From UBA699 sp050261915 (GTDB lineage Bacteria > Bacillota > Clostridia > Clostridiales > Clostridiaceae): a stretch of DNA of 64,000 nucleotides. The notes beneath the pieces were generated by a model. That model made no database searches. It saw nothing but the letters and a program-made list of their open reading frames with translations, and was not told where the DNA came from. The stretch spans positions 1-64,000 of the forward strand of contig JBLNDT010000019.1 of NCBI GenBank assembly GCA_050261915.1. The letters run 5' to 3'. Both the position numbers and the translations under genes were made by a program. Of the stretch, positions 8,702 through 16,774 are shown one piece after another (the first letter of the stretch is position 1; each line of letters opens with the position of its first letter).

Positions 8702-9700
8702 TTATGATGTTCCCCTAACTATTAATTCAGGTTCAAAATATATTTGTTTCTTCTCCATTGTTTTTCCATTAATAATATTTATAAGAAGTTCACATGCGCA
8801 TTTCCCCATTTCATATATAGGCTGGCTAACAGTTGTAAGCTCAGGCTCTATAAATTTAGACATTTCAATATTGTCATACCCAATAACACTTATATCCTGA
8901 GGAATCCTGCACCCTCTTTTAACTAGTACTTTAATTCCACCAAATGCCATTATATCACTGCTGTATATTATGGAATCAACTTGTTCCCTCATGTCTAAAA
9001 TTTCCTTTGTGGTTTCAATTCCACCTTCAATAGTAAATTCATTTTCGAAAATAAGCTTTTCATTAAAAAGTCCATACTTTTTCATTGTTTCTTCATAGCC
9101 TTCTAGTCTTTGAGTTGATGTTTCCACTGAATGAGGTCCCCTTACAAAGGCAATTCTTTTTCTTCCATTAGTTACAAGATAGTCTACAGCTTTCGTTATA
9201 CCAAGTTTATTAAGACAGTAAACCCCATAAAACTTCTCATAGCCCTCCACATACCTGTCCACTAGAACAAAAGGCACGTTATTGTTAATTAATATTTGGA
9301 GATTATCAATGCTTTTGCCTCCAGGAATAAAAATAACACCATCCACCAGTTTGCTTATGAGCAGCTTAACATATTTATTTTCTTTTTTTATTTCATTGTC
9401 AGAATTGCAGAATATAACATTATAGCCAAGTATGCTTGCAACATCCTCAATAGCCCGGGCCATTTCAGAAAAGAATGGATTTGTTATATCAGGGACTATT
9501 ATTCCTATCGTTTCAGTTTTCTTAGTATTAAGACTTCTAGCTAATGAATTTGGGATATAATTCATATCCTTTGCAATTTTTAAAATCCTGTTTCTAGTAT
9601 CGCCGCTGATGCTTTTATCTCTTTTATTTAATACCATTGAAACAGTAGCCTTTGATACTCCAGCTTTTTCTGCAATATCTAAAATAGTGACTTTTTTCAT
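8702..9700 (-). CDS. rbsR: LacI-family repressor of the ribose operon
   Basis: 332-residue LacI/GalR repressor. N-terminal helix-turn-helix MKKVTILDIAEKAGVSKATVSMVLN with the hinge helix at NSLARSLN; the rest is a periplasmic-binding-protein-like sensor (TIGIIVPDITNPFFSEMARAIE). The start is the ATG at 9698-9700; the upstream in-frame GTG lies inside the ribosome site AGAGGTG and is rejected. It is the last gene of the ribose cluster, after rbsB, and probably binds the palindrome at 14558-14577. A TATAAT at 9732-9737 (minus strand) suggests it also has its own weak promoter. Confidence 0.9.
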   Translation of the reverse strand: MKKVTILDIAEKAGVSKATVSMVLNKRDKSISGDTRNRILKIAKDMNYIPNSLARSLNTKKTETIGIIVPDITNPFFSEMARAIEDVASILGYNVIFCNSDNEIKKENKYVKLLISKLVDGVIFIPGGKSIDNLQILINNNVPFVLVDRYVEGYEKFYGVYCLNKLGITKAVDYLVTNGRKRIAFVRGPHSVETSTQRLEGYEETMKKYGLFNEKLIFENEFTIEGGIETTKEILDMREQVDSIIYSSDIMAFGGIKVLVKRGCRIPQDISVIGYDNIEMSKFIEPELTTVSQPIYEMGKCACELLINIINGKTMEKKQIYFEPELIVRGTS

Positions 9701-9750
9701 AAGCACCTCTCAATTAAATGTAATCTACTCTATTATACTATGAAATGAAT

Positions 9751-9793
9751 GAGCTGCCACCCATCTAACGTAAAGTTAGCTGGAGGGCAGCTC
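9751..9793 (-). other. Large hairpin between rbsB and rbsR
   Basis: GAGCTGCC (9751-9758) pairs with GGCAGCTC, and the inner CTAAC (9765-9769) pairs with GTTAG (9775-9779), giving a long interrupted stem. There is no U-run after it on either strand. It is more likely a transcript-stabilising or attenuating hairpin 3' of rbsB, which would keep binding-protein mRNA abundant relative to rbsR, than a true terminator. Confidence 0.6.
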
Positions 9794-9808
9794 TTATGCT
9801 TACAATAA

Positions 9809-10711
9809 TTATTTTGTTATTAATTTTAAATCTACTGGAATTGATTTTTCAACTGTTTGGTTGTTTATTATTTTTCCAGCATTTTCTATTGCTAAGCTTC
9901 CCATTAAATCTGGCTGCTGAGCTATTGTTGCTGCCATTGTTCCATCTTGAACAGCCTTTTGAGCATCTGCTCCACCATCTATACCAACAACTAAAACTTT
10001 TTTACCTGCTAATGCTTTAACAGCACCTAATGCCATTTCATCATTATGAGCAAATACTGCATCAAATTGTGGAGTTGACTGCATTATATTCTGCATAACA
10101 TCAAGTCCCTTTTGTCTGTCGAAGTCAGCTGCCTGACTTGCAACTATCTTCATGTCTGAAATAGCAGCTAAAGCAGTGTCAAATCCCTTACCTCTGTCAT
10201 TTGTAGCAGAAGCACCTGGTTTACCTTGAAGTTCAACTATGTTACCTTTGTTGCCAAGCTTTGAAGCTAAGAAATCTGCAGCCATTTTTCCTGCCTGTAC
10301 GTTATCTGAAGCTATGTAGCATGCAACATCACCACTGTTAGCTTTTCTGTCAACAGTTATAACTGGAATCTTCTTGTCATTAGCAGCTTTTATTGAATTT
10401 CCAACAGCATCGCTGTCTGTAGGGTTGATTATTAAAACTGAAATACCCTGCTGGATTAAATCATCAACATTTGATCTTTCCTTAGCAGCATCGTTGTTTG
10501 AGTCTTCAACAATTAAAGTATAGCCTGCTTTGTCAGCAGCTTTTTGAGCTCCATCCTTCATTGATACAAAGAAAGGATTGTTAAGAGTTGATAATACCAA
10601 ACCTACCTTTTTCTTTTCAGTGCTTTGTGATTTTGCACAGCCTGTTAAGCCAGCAAGCAGCATTGCTCCAGTAAGAGCTAACGCCATAAATTTGATGTGA
10701 TTTCTTTTCAT
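9809..10711 (-). CDS. rbsB: Ribose ABC transporter, substrate-binding lipoprotein
   Basis: 300 residues. Type II signal peptide with lipobox LTGC, lipid-anchored Cys25. The mature part is a type 1 periplasmic-binding fold (VGLVLSTLNNPFFVSMKDGAQKAADKAGY ... DGGADAQKAVQDGTMAATIAQQP), the RbsB pattern. It captures D-ribose outside the membrane and delivers it to RbsC/RbsA. ATG behind AAGGGGG, 22 bases after rbsC. Confidence 0.93.
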   Translation of the reverse strand: MKRNHIKFMALALTGAMLLAGLTGCAKSQSTEKKKVGLVLSTLNNPFFVSMKDGAQKAADKAGYTLIVEDSNNDAAKERSNVDDLIQQGISVLIINPTDSDAVGNSIKAANDKKIPVITVDRKANSGDVACYIASDNVQAGKMAADFLASKLGNKGNIVELQGKPGASATNDRGKGFDTALAAISDMKIVASQAADFDRQKGLDVMQNIMQSTPQFDAVFAHNDEMALGAVKALAGKKVLVVGIDGGADAQKAVQDGTMAATIAQQPDLMGSLAIENAGKIINNQTVEKSIPVDLKLITK

Positions 10712-10733
10712 TTAATTTCCCCCTTTTTATTTA

Positions 10734-11663
10734 TTATTTTTCCTTCTTGTCCAATAGGACTGCCAGAAGGATAACTACACCTTTAGCAATGGATTGATAG
10801 AATGGTGATACCCCCATTAAATTAAGTCCATTATTAAGTACCCCAATTATTAGAGCTCCAATTATTGTTCCTGTTACTTTTCCTTCTCCCCCTGCAAGAC
10901 TTGTTCCTCCAAGAACTACTGCAGCTATAGCATCAAGTTCAAAGCCTGCTCCTGCATTTGGTGAAGCGGAGCCTATTCTGCTTGTTACTATAATTCCACC
11001 AATTGCAGCTGTTATACCGGATATAACATATACAAGTGTTTTTATTTTATTTGTATTAATTCCAGAAAGTCTTGCTGAATCTTCATTTCCACCAAGAGCA
11101 TATACATACCTTCCAAACCTGGTTTGATTCAAAGCATACCAAGCTATTAATAAAACAATCAATATTAAGAATATTGGTATTGGAACTCCAAATACCAATT
11201 TGTTTCCAATAAATGATATGTTGTCCCCAAGACCTGATATAGGATTTCCATCTGTAAATACATAGGTAACTCCTCTAAATATTGTCATGGTTGCCAATGT
11301 TACAATAAACGCCTGGACTTTACCCTTAGATACTAAGAGACCATTAACCAGACCTATTATGGCCCCAATAGCTATTGCTGCAAGGGCTCCAGGGATAATA
11401 TTTCCCCCTCCTCTTGCAAAGGTTGCTACAATTGCTCCTGTTATTGCAAGCACTGAGCCTACTGAAAGGTCTATTCCTCCAGTCAATATTACAAAGGACA
11501 TTCCTATTGCTAAAATTGCATTAACTGATACCTGAGTAAGTACGTTTAAAATATTTGAAACTGTTAAAAATCTTGGTGATATCAATGAAATAATAATACA
11601 AAGCAATAGTAATCCAATTAAAGATACGTACTTTAATAAAAAGTTCTTTAAATTATTTGCCAT
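10734..11663 (-). CDS. rbsC: Ribose ABC transporter, permease
   Basis: 309 residues starting MANNLKNFLLKYVSL; this ATG sits correctly behind AAAGGAGA, so ten extra in-frame upstream residues are not counted. A very hydrophobic protein with about eight to ten membrane segments and the RbsC-family motifs GMSFVILTGGIDLSVGSV and the EAA-like FGRYVYALGGNEDSARLSGI. Its start overlaps the end of rbsA by 11 bases, so translation is probably coupled. Confidence 0.93.
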   Translation of the reverse strand: MANNLKNFLLKYVSLIGLLLLCIIISLISPRFLTVSNILNVLTQVSVNAILAIGMSFVILTGGIDLSVGSVLAITGAIVATFARGGGNIIPGALAAIAIGAIIGLVNGLLVSKGKVQAFIVTLATMTIFRGVTYVFTDGNPISGLGDNISFIGNKLVFGVPIPIFLILIVLLIAWYALNQTRFGRYVYALGGNEDSARLSGINTNKIKTLVYVISGITAAIGGIIVTSRIGSASPNAGAGFELDAIAAVVLGGTSLAGGEGKVTGTIIGALIIGVLNNGLNLMGVSPFYQSIAKGVVILLAVLLDKKEK

Positions 11664-13176
11664 TTTGTGTCTCCTTTTCAATTCCAACTGCAAATTTCAT
11701 TATGTTTTCCTGATTTGCATCTTCCCTCTTAAGTTCTCCGGTAATTCTGCCTTCATGCATAACAATTACCCTGTCACTTATTCCAACTATCTCAGGCATA
11801 TCAGAGGATATTAATATAATTGCTTTACCCATTTTTTTAAGTTCATTAAGTACATCGTATATTTCTTTTTTTGCACCAACATCTATACCTCTTGTAGGTT
11901 CATCAACAATCAAAACCTTAGGTGACAGCATAATCCACTTTGCTATTATTACCTTCTGCTGGTTACCGCCGCTTAGATGCTTAATCCTTTGATTAATCCC
12001 TGTAGTTTTTACTGAAAGTTTTTTGATATATTCTAAAATATGATCATTTTCCTGTTTTTTATTTAATCTAAAAGCTGCCTTTTCATATTTCTTCAAGTTG
12101 CATAAACTCATGTTATTTCCAACTGTCATGCCAAGTACCAGGCCTTCCTTCTTTCTATCCTCTGAAAGATAGGCAATTCCATGTTTTATGGCACTTTGTG
12201 GTGAATTTATTTTAGCTGTTTCACCATCAATATGTATGCTGCCTTTTGATTTTTTCAATTCCCCAAATATAAGCTTGGCAGTTTCTGTTCTTCCTGAACC
12301 CATAAGCCCTGAAAAGCCAAGTATCTCACCGCTGTTTACTTCAAAAGATACATTTTTTACTTTATCTTTGTAGCATAAATCTTCAACCTTAAGCATTACA
12401 TTCCCTGGTTCTGCTTTTCTATATGGAAATTGTTCCTCTAATTCCCTGCCCACCATCATGGATATTAATTTATCTTTTGTAACATCTGAAACTTTTGCAT
12501 TTCCTATATGGTTACCATCTCTAAGTACAGTAACCTCATCACAAATCTGAAATATTTCATCCAGTCTGTGTGAAATATATATTATTGCAATACCTTCAGA
12601 TTTCAGCTTCTTAATTACTTCAAAAAGCTTTTGTGTTTCCACATCTGTAAGTGCTGTTGTAGGCTCGTCCATAATAATTATTTTGCTGTGCTTTGAAACT
12701 GCCTTGATTATTTCGATCATCTGCATTTCACCAACACTGATTGCATCTACCATTGTTTCAGGTTCCACATTGCATCCTATTCTTTTAAGCATTTCAGCAC
12801 TTTGCTTTTTCATTTCATTTTTATTTAATTTCTTGAAAAAACCACTTGTTTTTTCATTGCCTAAAAATATATTTTCATAAACAGACATGTTTGGCAGAAG
12901 ACTTAGTTCTTGATGTATTATAGTAATTCCAAGTTCCTCTGCAGACCTTATGCCATTTATATTAACTTCATTTCCTTCTATTAAAATTTTACCTGTATCT
13001 TTATTATAAAGACCACATAAAATTTTCATCAAGGTTGATTTCCCTGCACCGTTTTCACCAAGAAGTGCTAGGACTTTTCCTGGGTAAGCCTTAATATTTA
13101 TATTTCTAAGTGCTTTAACTCCAAAAAAAGATTTTGATATATCAACCATCTCCAAAAGAGGTGTGTTTGTTTCCAT
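11653..13176 (-). CDS. rbsA: Ribose ABC transporter, duplicated ATPase
   Basis: 507 residues starting METNTPLLEM (ATG at 13174-13176 behind TAGGAGGAG; the 19-residue upstream extension has no ribosome site). Two ABC cassettes: the first has Walker A GENGAGKST, signature SVGEMQ and Walker B IIIMDEPTTAL. The second has the degenerate Walker A-like GLMGSGRTE, signature LSGGNQQK and Walker B LIVDEPTRGIDVGAK. This pattern is standard for sugar ABC ATPases of the RbsA/MglA/XylG type. Confidence 0.94.
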   Translation of the reverse strand: METNTPLLEMVDISKSFFGVKALRNINIKAYPGKVLALLGENGAGKSTLMKILCGLYNKDTGKILIEGNEVNINGIRSAEELGITIIHQELSLLPNMSVYENIFLGNEKTSGFFKKLNKNEMKKQSAEMLKRIGCNVEPETMVDAISVGEMQMIEIIKAVSKHSKIIIMDEPTTALTDVETQKLFEVIKKLKSEGIAIIYISHRLDEIFQICDEVTVLRDGNHIGNAKVSDVTKDKLISMMVGRELEEQFPYRKAEPGNVMLKVEDLCYKDKVKNVSFEVNSGEILGFSGLMGSGRTETAKLIFGELKKSKGSIHIDGETAKINSPQSAIKHGIAYLSEDRKKEGLVLGMTVGNNMSLCNLKKYEKAAFRLNKKQENDHILEYIKKLSVKTTGINQRIKHLSGGNQQKVIIAKWIMLSPKVLIVDEPTRGIDVGAKKEIYDVLNELKKMGKAIILISSDMPEIVGISDRVIVMHEGRITGELKREDANQENIMKFAVGIEKETQNGK

Positions 13177-13195
13177 GATTCTCCTCCTAAACCTG

Positions 13196-13591
13196 TTAGA
13201 ATACAACTCCTGATTGCAATATAATATTTGCATACGGAGTTTGTTCTCCAGTTCTGATAACAGCTTTGCAGTTTTTCAGCCTAAGCTTTAAATCTTCATG
13301 ACTAATAAGCTTTATTCTTTCATCTCCAAGCAAATCAATTATCTCTTTGTACAATACCGGGCTTTTAATCTTTGTTTCTTCTGCCATTATTATTTCTTGA
13401 ACTTCCAGTTCAAGAAAAACTGCCCGTAATGTATCCATAAAGGTTGGAATATTTTTTGTTAAAGCCAGGTCAATCCTCTCTGTTTCAGCAGGTATTGGCA
13501 GACCGCAATCACCGATTGCCAATTCGTCAGTATGACCCATCATTGATATTACTTCTGAAATTTTGCTATTTAAAAGTCCTGTTTTTTTCAT
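13196..13591 (-). CDS. rbsD: D-ribose pyranase
   Basis: 131 residues, normal length. Starts MKKTGLLNSKISEVISMMGHTDELAIGDCGLPIP, with the conserved catalytic His20 and the Asp/Gly cluster. Interconverts beta-pyranose and furanose forms of ribose so that ribokinase can use what the transporter delivers. Located between rbsK (2 bases) and rbsA (19 bases). Confidence 0.95.
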   Translation of the reverse strand: MKKTGLLNSKISEVISMMGHTDELAIGDCGLPIPAETERIDLALTKNIPTFMDTLRAVFLELEVQEIIMAEETKIKSPVLYKEIIDLLGDERIKLISHEDLKLRLKNCKAVIRTGEQTPYANIILQSGVVF

Positions 13592-13593
13592 GA

Positions 13594-14526
13594 TTATTCC
13601 TCCCCGAATTCTTTCAAAACTTCTTCCAAGGTTGGAAGTGACGTTTGTGCCCCAGGTTTTTGAACAACCATAGAGGAAACCTTGTTTGCAAATCCTATTG
13701 CTTTTTTTATTTTCTCAAAATCTATTTTTTCACACTTGCATAACCTGCATGAAAGAGCACCAATGAAGCTGTCTCCTGCTGCAGTGGTGTCAATTGCATT
13801 AACTTTTATTGCATTTATAATTTCATAAGACTCATTTGAAATAAGGGATGCCCCTCTTTCACCAAGTGTAATTATAACGTACTTAACTCCACTATTCAGG
13901 AATTTTTTTGCTGCAAGTTTAATACTGGCTTCATCTTCTACTTTTATATTAGTAATTTCAAAAGCCTCTGTTTCATTTGGAATAATTATATCTGTCAATG
14001 CCAAAAGTTCCTCTGGTATTTTCCTTGCTGGTGCTGGATTTAAAATTGTTACAACATTATTTTCCTTAGCAGTCTTAAAAGCTTCAATTGTTGCAGCTAC
14101 TGGTGTTTCAAACTGTGCAACAATTATTTTTGATTTTATTATTACGTCTTTGGCCTTTTGCAAATCAGCTGAGTCTACACTCATATTTGCTCCAGGTATA
14201 ACGATTATTGCATTGTTTCCAGCTTCATCCACTGTTATAACAGCCATTCCTGTTGGATTTTTATCATCAATTCCTATATATTCAATATTTATATTATCCT
14301 CAGCGAGTTTTTTAAGTAAAACATCTCCAGTTTCATCCTTCCCTACTTTTCCTATCATATGTACATTTACTCCTAGTCTACTTGCGGCAACTGCCTGGTT
14401 TGCCCCTTTCCCACCAGAATTTTTATAATACCCTTTAGACAAAATGGTTTCACCAACTTGAACCATTCTATCAACCTTAACTACAAGGTCCATATTTATA
14501 CTGCCAATAACGCAGATATTTTCCAA
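13594..14526 (-). CDS. rbsK: Ribokinase
   Basis: 310 residues, PfkB family. ICVIGSINMDLVVKVDR at the N-terminus, the GGKGANQAVAASRLG substrate motif, and the C-terminal PfkB signature with the catalytic Asp in DTTAAGDSFIGAL. It makes ribose-5-phosphate with ATP. The best start is a TTG at 14524-14526, five bases after AGAGGTGG; a longer in-frame reading would begin ahead of that ribosome site. First gene of the operon; TTG may moderate its expression. Confidence 0.93.
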   Translation of the reverse strand: MENICVIGSINMDLVVKVDRMVQVGETILSKGYYKNSGGKGANQAVAASRLGVNVHMIGKVGKDETGDVLLKKLAEDNINIEYIGIDDKNPTGMAVITVDEAGNNAIIVIPGANMSVDSADLQKAKDVIIKSKIIVAQFETPVAATIEAFKTAKENNVVTILNPAPARKIPEELLALTDIIIPNETEAFEITNIKVEDEASIKLAAKKFLNSGVKYVIITLGERGASLISNESYEIINAIKVNAIDTTAAGDSFIGALSCRLCKCEKIDFEKIKKAIGFANKVSSMVVQKPGAQTSLPTLEEVLKEFGEE

Positions 14527-14557
14527 ACTTACCACCTCTAAATTATCAAACAATTAT

Positions 14558-14577
14558 TTAGTTAACCGGTTTACTAA
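14558..14577 (-). promoter_or_regulatory. Probable RbsR operator
   Basis: TTAGTTAACCGGTTTACTAA, a 20-bp palindrome with a single mismatched pair and the central CCGG typical of LacI-family operators. It starts four bases after the -10 box, over the transcription start, where a bound repressor would block initiation. Confidence 0.85.
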
Positions 14578-14581
14578 TTTA

Positions 14582-14610
14582 ATAGTATTCGTTTTCATTT
14601 CTTATGTCAA
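14582..14610 (-). promoter_or_regulatory. Sigma-A promoter of the ribose operon
   Basis: Minus strand TTGACA (14605-14610), 17-bp spacer, TACTAT (14582-14587), about 55 bases before the rbsK start and directly upstream of the operator. Confidence 0.88.
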
Positions 14611-14660
14611 TACACAAATTCGTATAAATTAATACATATTTAACATATAAAATAAAAAAA

Positions 14661-14686
14661 CTCCCTCAAACAGTGGTTTGAAGGAG
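14661..14686 (-). terminator. Terminator after the PocR-GGDEF-HD-GYP gene
   Basis: Stem CTCCxTCAAAC / GTTTGAxGGAG with a 4-base loop; on the minus strand followed by seven T. Separates that gene from the ribose promoter downstream. Confidence 0.9.
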
Positions 14687-14701
14687 TAAAATATTTTTAA
14701 C

Positions 14702-16642
14702 CTATTGGTTTTCTCCATTAATAACTTTATCTATGAAGATTTTAACAAGTTCAGGATCAAACTGAGTTCCGGCGCATCTTTCCAGTTCCAAAGCAGCATC
14801 TGCTTCACATCTGGCTTTACTATAAATTCTGTCTCTTGTTATTGCATCAAATGCTTCAGCTATTGCTATAATCCTTGACTGTAGTGGTATTTCATTCTTG
14901 GATAACCCCTCTGGGTATCCCATACCATCCCATCTTTCGTGATGATGAAGTACATAATTTGATATAGTTTTTGTTTCTTGAGATCCCCTTAGAATTCTAT
15001 AGCCAAGTTCAGAATGCCTTTTGATTTCCTCAATATCTTCCTTTGTAAGTTGTTCTCTTTGATTTAGAATATTTTCGTCTATACCAATTTTCCCAACATC
15101 ATGAAGAAGGGCTGCAGTTCTTAGTTCATTAATTTCGCTTTCACTCATATCCAGAGCATAACCAAAATTAACACAAATATCACTGACTTTATCAGAATGA
15201 AGTTTTTCCCATGGATTTTTTTCATGAAGGGCTGCAATAATTGAAAATATTATGTTGCTTCTTATGCTTGGACGTTCCAATATTTTCATCATATACATCC
15301 TGTCTTCTGCTCTCCTAAGTGTTTCATTTATTCCCTCATTGTCATCGTCTTTGGTTGCAGCTCCAAAAGCTACCGATACATTAACAGGGCCAACAGTTTT
15401 ATTCCGATTATAATTAACTATAATTTCAATTAAGGACTCTGCACTTTTTAAATCCGTATTTGGAAGCAGTATGACAAATTCGTCCCCTCCAAGCCTAGCT
15501 ATTACCTTATCTTCTCCACAGCAATATCTTAGGGAATCTGCTACTGCAATTAGAAGCTGGTCCCCTAGGTAGTGGCCGTAAGAATCATTGGCAACCTTTA
15601 ATCCATTTACATCTGCCATTATTATAGCTAGTGGATAGTTTTTCAATATATCTGAACGTTTAAGTTCCGCCTCGAAATATCTCCTATTGTACAAGCCAGT
15701 AAGCTGATCATGATAACTAAGATATGTTATTTCCCCTTCGGAAGTCTTTCTATCCGTTATATTATCAAACATTACACCTAAACAATTTTCTGGTATGGAA
15801 AATGCATTGAAGGAAAACCATGTTTTATTTTGCCTTTCATCTAAATAACATAATTCCACAAAATCATTTTTTTCAATTTTAGCAGCTATTCCAATATATC
15901 TATCCACGATATTTTTACTCAAATTAGGCAAAATTTCATTTATTCTCCTGCCAATCATGGAATCGGGCTTAAAATCAAGAAGTTCATAAGCAGCTTTGTT
16001 TGCTGACTGCAGAACAAGGTTGTTAAAACCGTTAAGATTGAATACAAGAAGTCCTGATTTCATCTCCGCTACTATATCAGCATACTGCTGTATCTTTGAT
16101 ATATATGACTGTTTCTGAAGTGTTTTCATACCTGATTCTGCAAGCACAGTTATATAGTTTTGGTAGTAGTCCAACATACTATGGACTCTTTCTTTAGTAA
16201 ATATTGGAACCTTTTTTAATGCGGCAATATATTTTTCGGTATCAAATCCAAATTTTTCAGCCTGTTTTTCAAATATTTCATAGTCTATTACATCCTCAGG
16301 ATAAAAGAACTGCCCTACAAACAAGGTGGCAACATGCCTTCCCTCTATGATAATTGGCATGGCTATATCCCACATCCCATTCAAGCATTTATATTCGACA
16401 AATTTTTTTTCATGAAGATGTTCAAAAACATATTGGTCGCTTATTTTACAATTTTTGCAGCTTTCAGGATTTGCCCTGTGATATTCTGTACATATACTTT
16501 GCCACCCGGCCTGTACAGCAATATTCCCGTCAAGGTCAATAATCCCGATTGGTATCCCTGCAGCAATATAAAGCTTTTCAGCCATATCCTGAAGCAGCGG
16601 AATATTAACTATGTCACAAAATTCATACTGCAAGTTTATCAT
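14702..16642 (-). CDS. PocR-PAS-GGDEF-HD-GYP cyclic-di-GMP enzyme
   Basis: About 646 residues. Domains in order: an N-terminal PocR-type ligand-binding domain (roughly 1-165, with the paired cysteines in the NPESCKNCKISD segment); a PAS domain (about 185-305); a GGDEF domain with intact GGDEF near 385-389 but no RxxD inhibitory site at the usual position; and an HD-GYP domain with HDVGKIGI near 514-521 and HHERWDGMGYPEG. It therefore has both synthetic and degrading modules for c-di-GMP. PocR domains in characterised regulators sense small carbon compounds such as propanediol; the ligand here is unknown. Start uncertain: the ATG chosen lies close to GGAAGGG, and a TTG five codons later is possible. 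Confidence 0.88.
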   Translation of the reverse strand: MINLQYEFCDIVNIPLLQDMAEKLYIAAGIPIGIIDLDGNIAVQAGWQSICTEYHRANPESCKNCKISDQYVFEHLHEKKFVEYKCLNGMWDIAMPIIIEGRHVATLFVGQFFYPEDVIDYEIFEKQAEKFGFDTEKYIAALKKVPIFTKERVHSMLDYYQNYITVLAESGMKTLQKQSYISKIQQYADIVAEMKSGLLVFNLNGFNNLVLQSANKAAYELLDFKPDSMIGRRINEILPNLSKNIVDRYIGIAAKIEKNDFVELCYLDERQNKTWFSFNAFSIPENCLGVMFDNITDRKTSEGEITYLSYHDQLTGLYNRRYFEAELKRSDILKNYPLAIIMADVNGLKVANDSYGHYLGDQLLIAVADSLRYCCGEDKVIARLGGDEFVILLPNTDLKSAESLIEIIVNYNRNKTVGPVNVSVAFGAATKDDDNEGINETLRRAEDRMYMMKILERPSIRSNIIFSIIAALHEKNPWEKLHSDKVSDICVNFGYALDMSESEINELRTAALLHDVGKIGIDENILNQREQLTKEDIEEIKRHSELGYRILRGSQETKTISNYVLHHHERWDGMGYPEGLSKNEIPLQSRIIAIAEAFDAITRDRIYSKARCEADAALELERCAGTQFDPELVKIFIDKVINGENQ

Positions 16643-16774
16643 CCCTTCCTTAAACAATTATGCTAAAAGTTATATATATTATAATACATTTTTTAATAAA
16701 ATTAAATAAAATTATATATTTACCTTGAAATAACTTCTATGTTAATATTTATATCAAAGCAAGGAGATGAAAAC

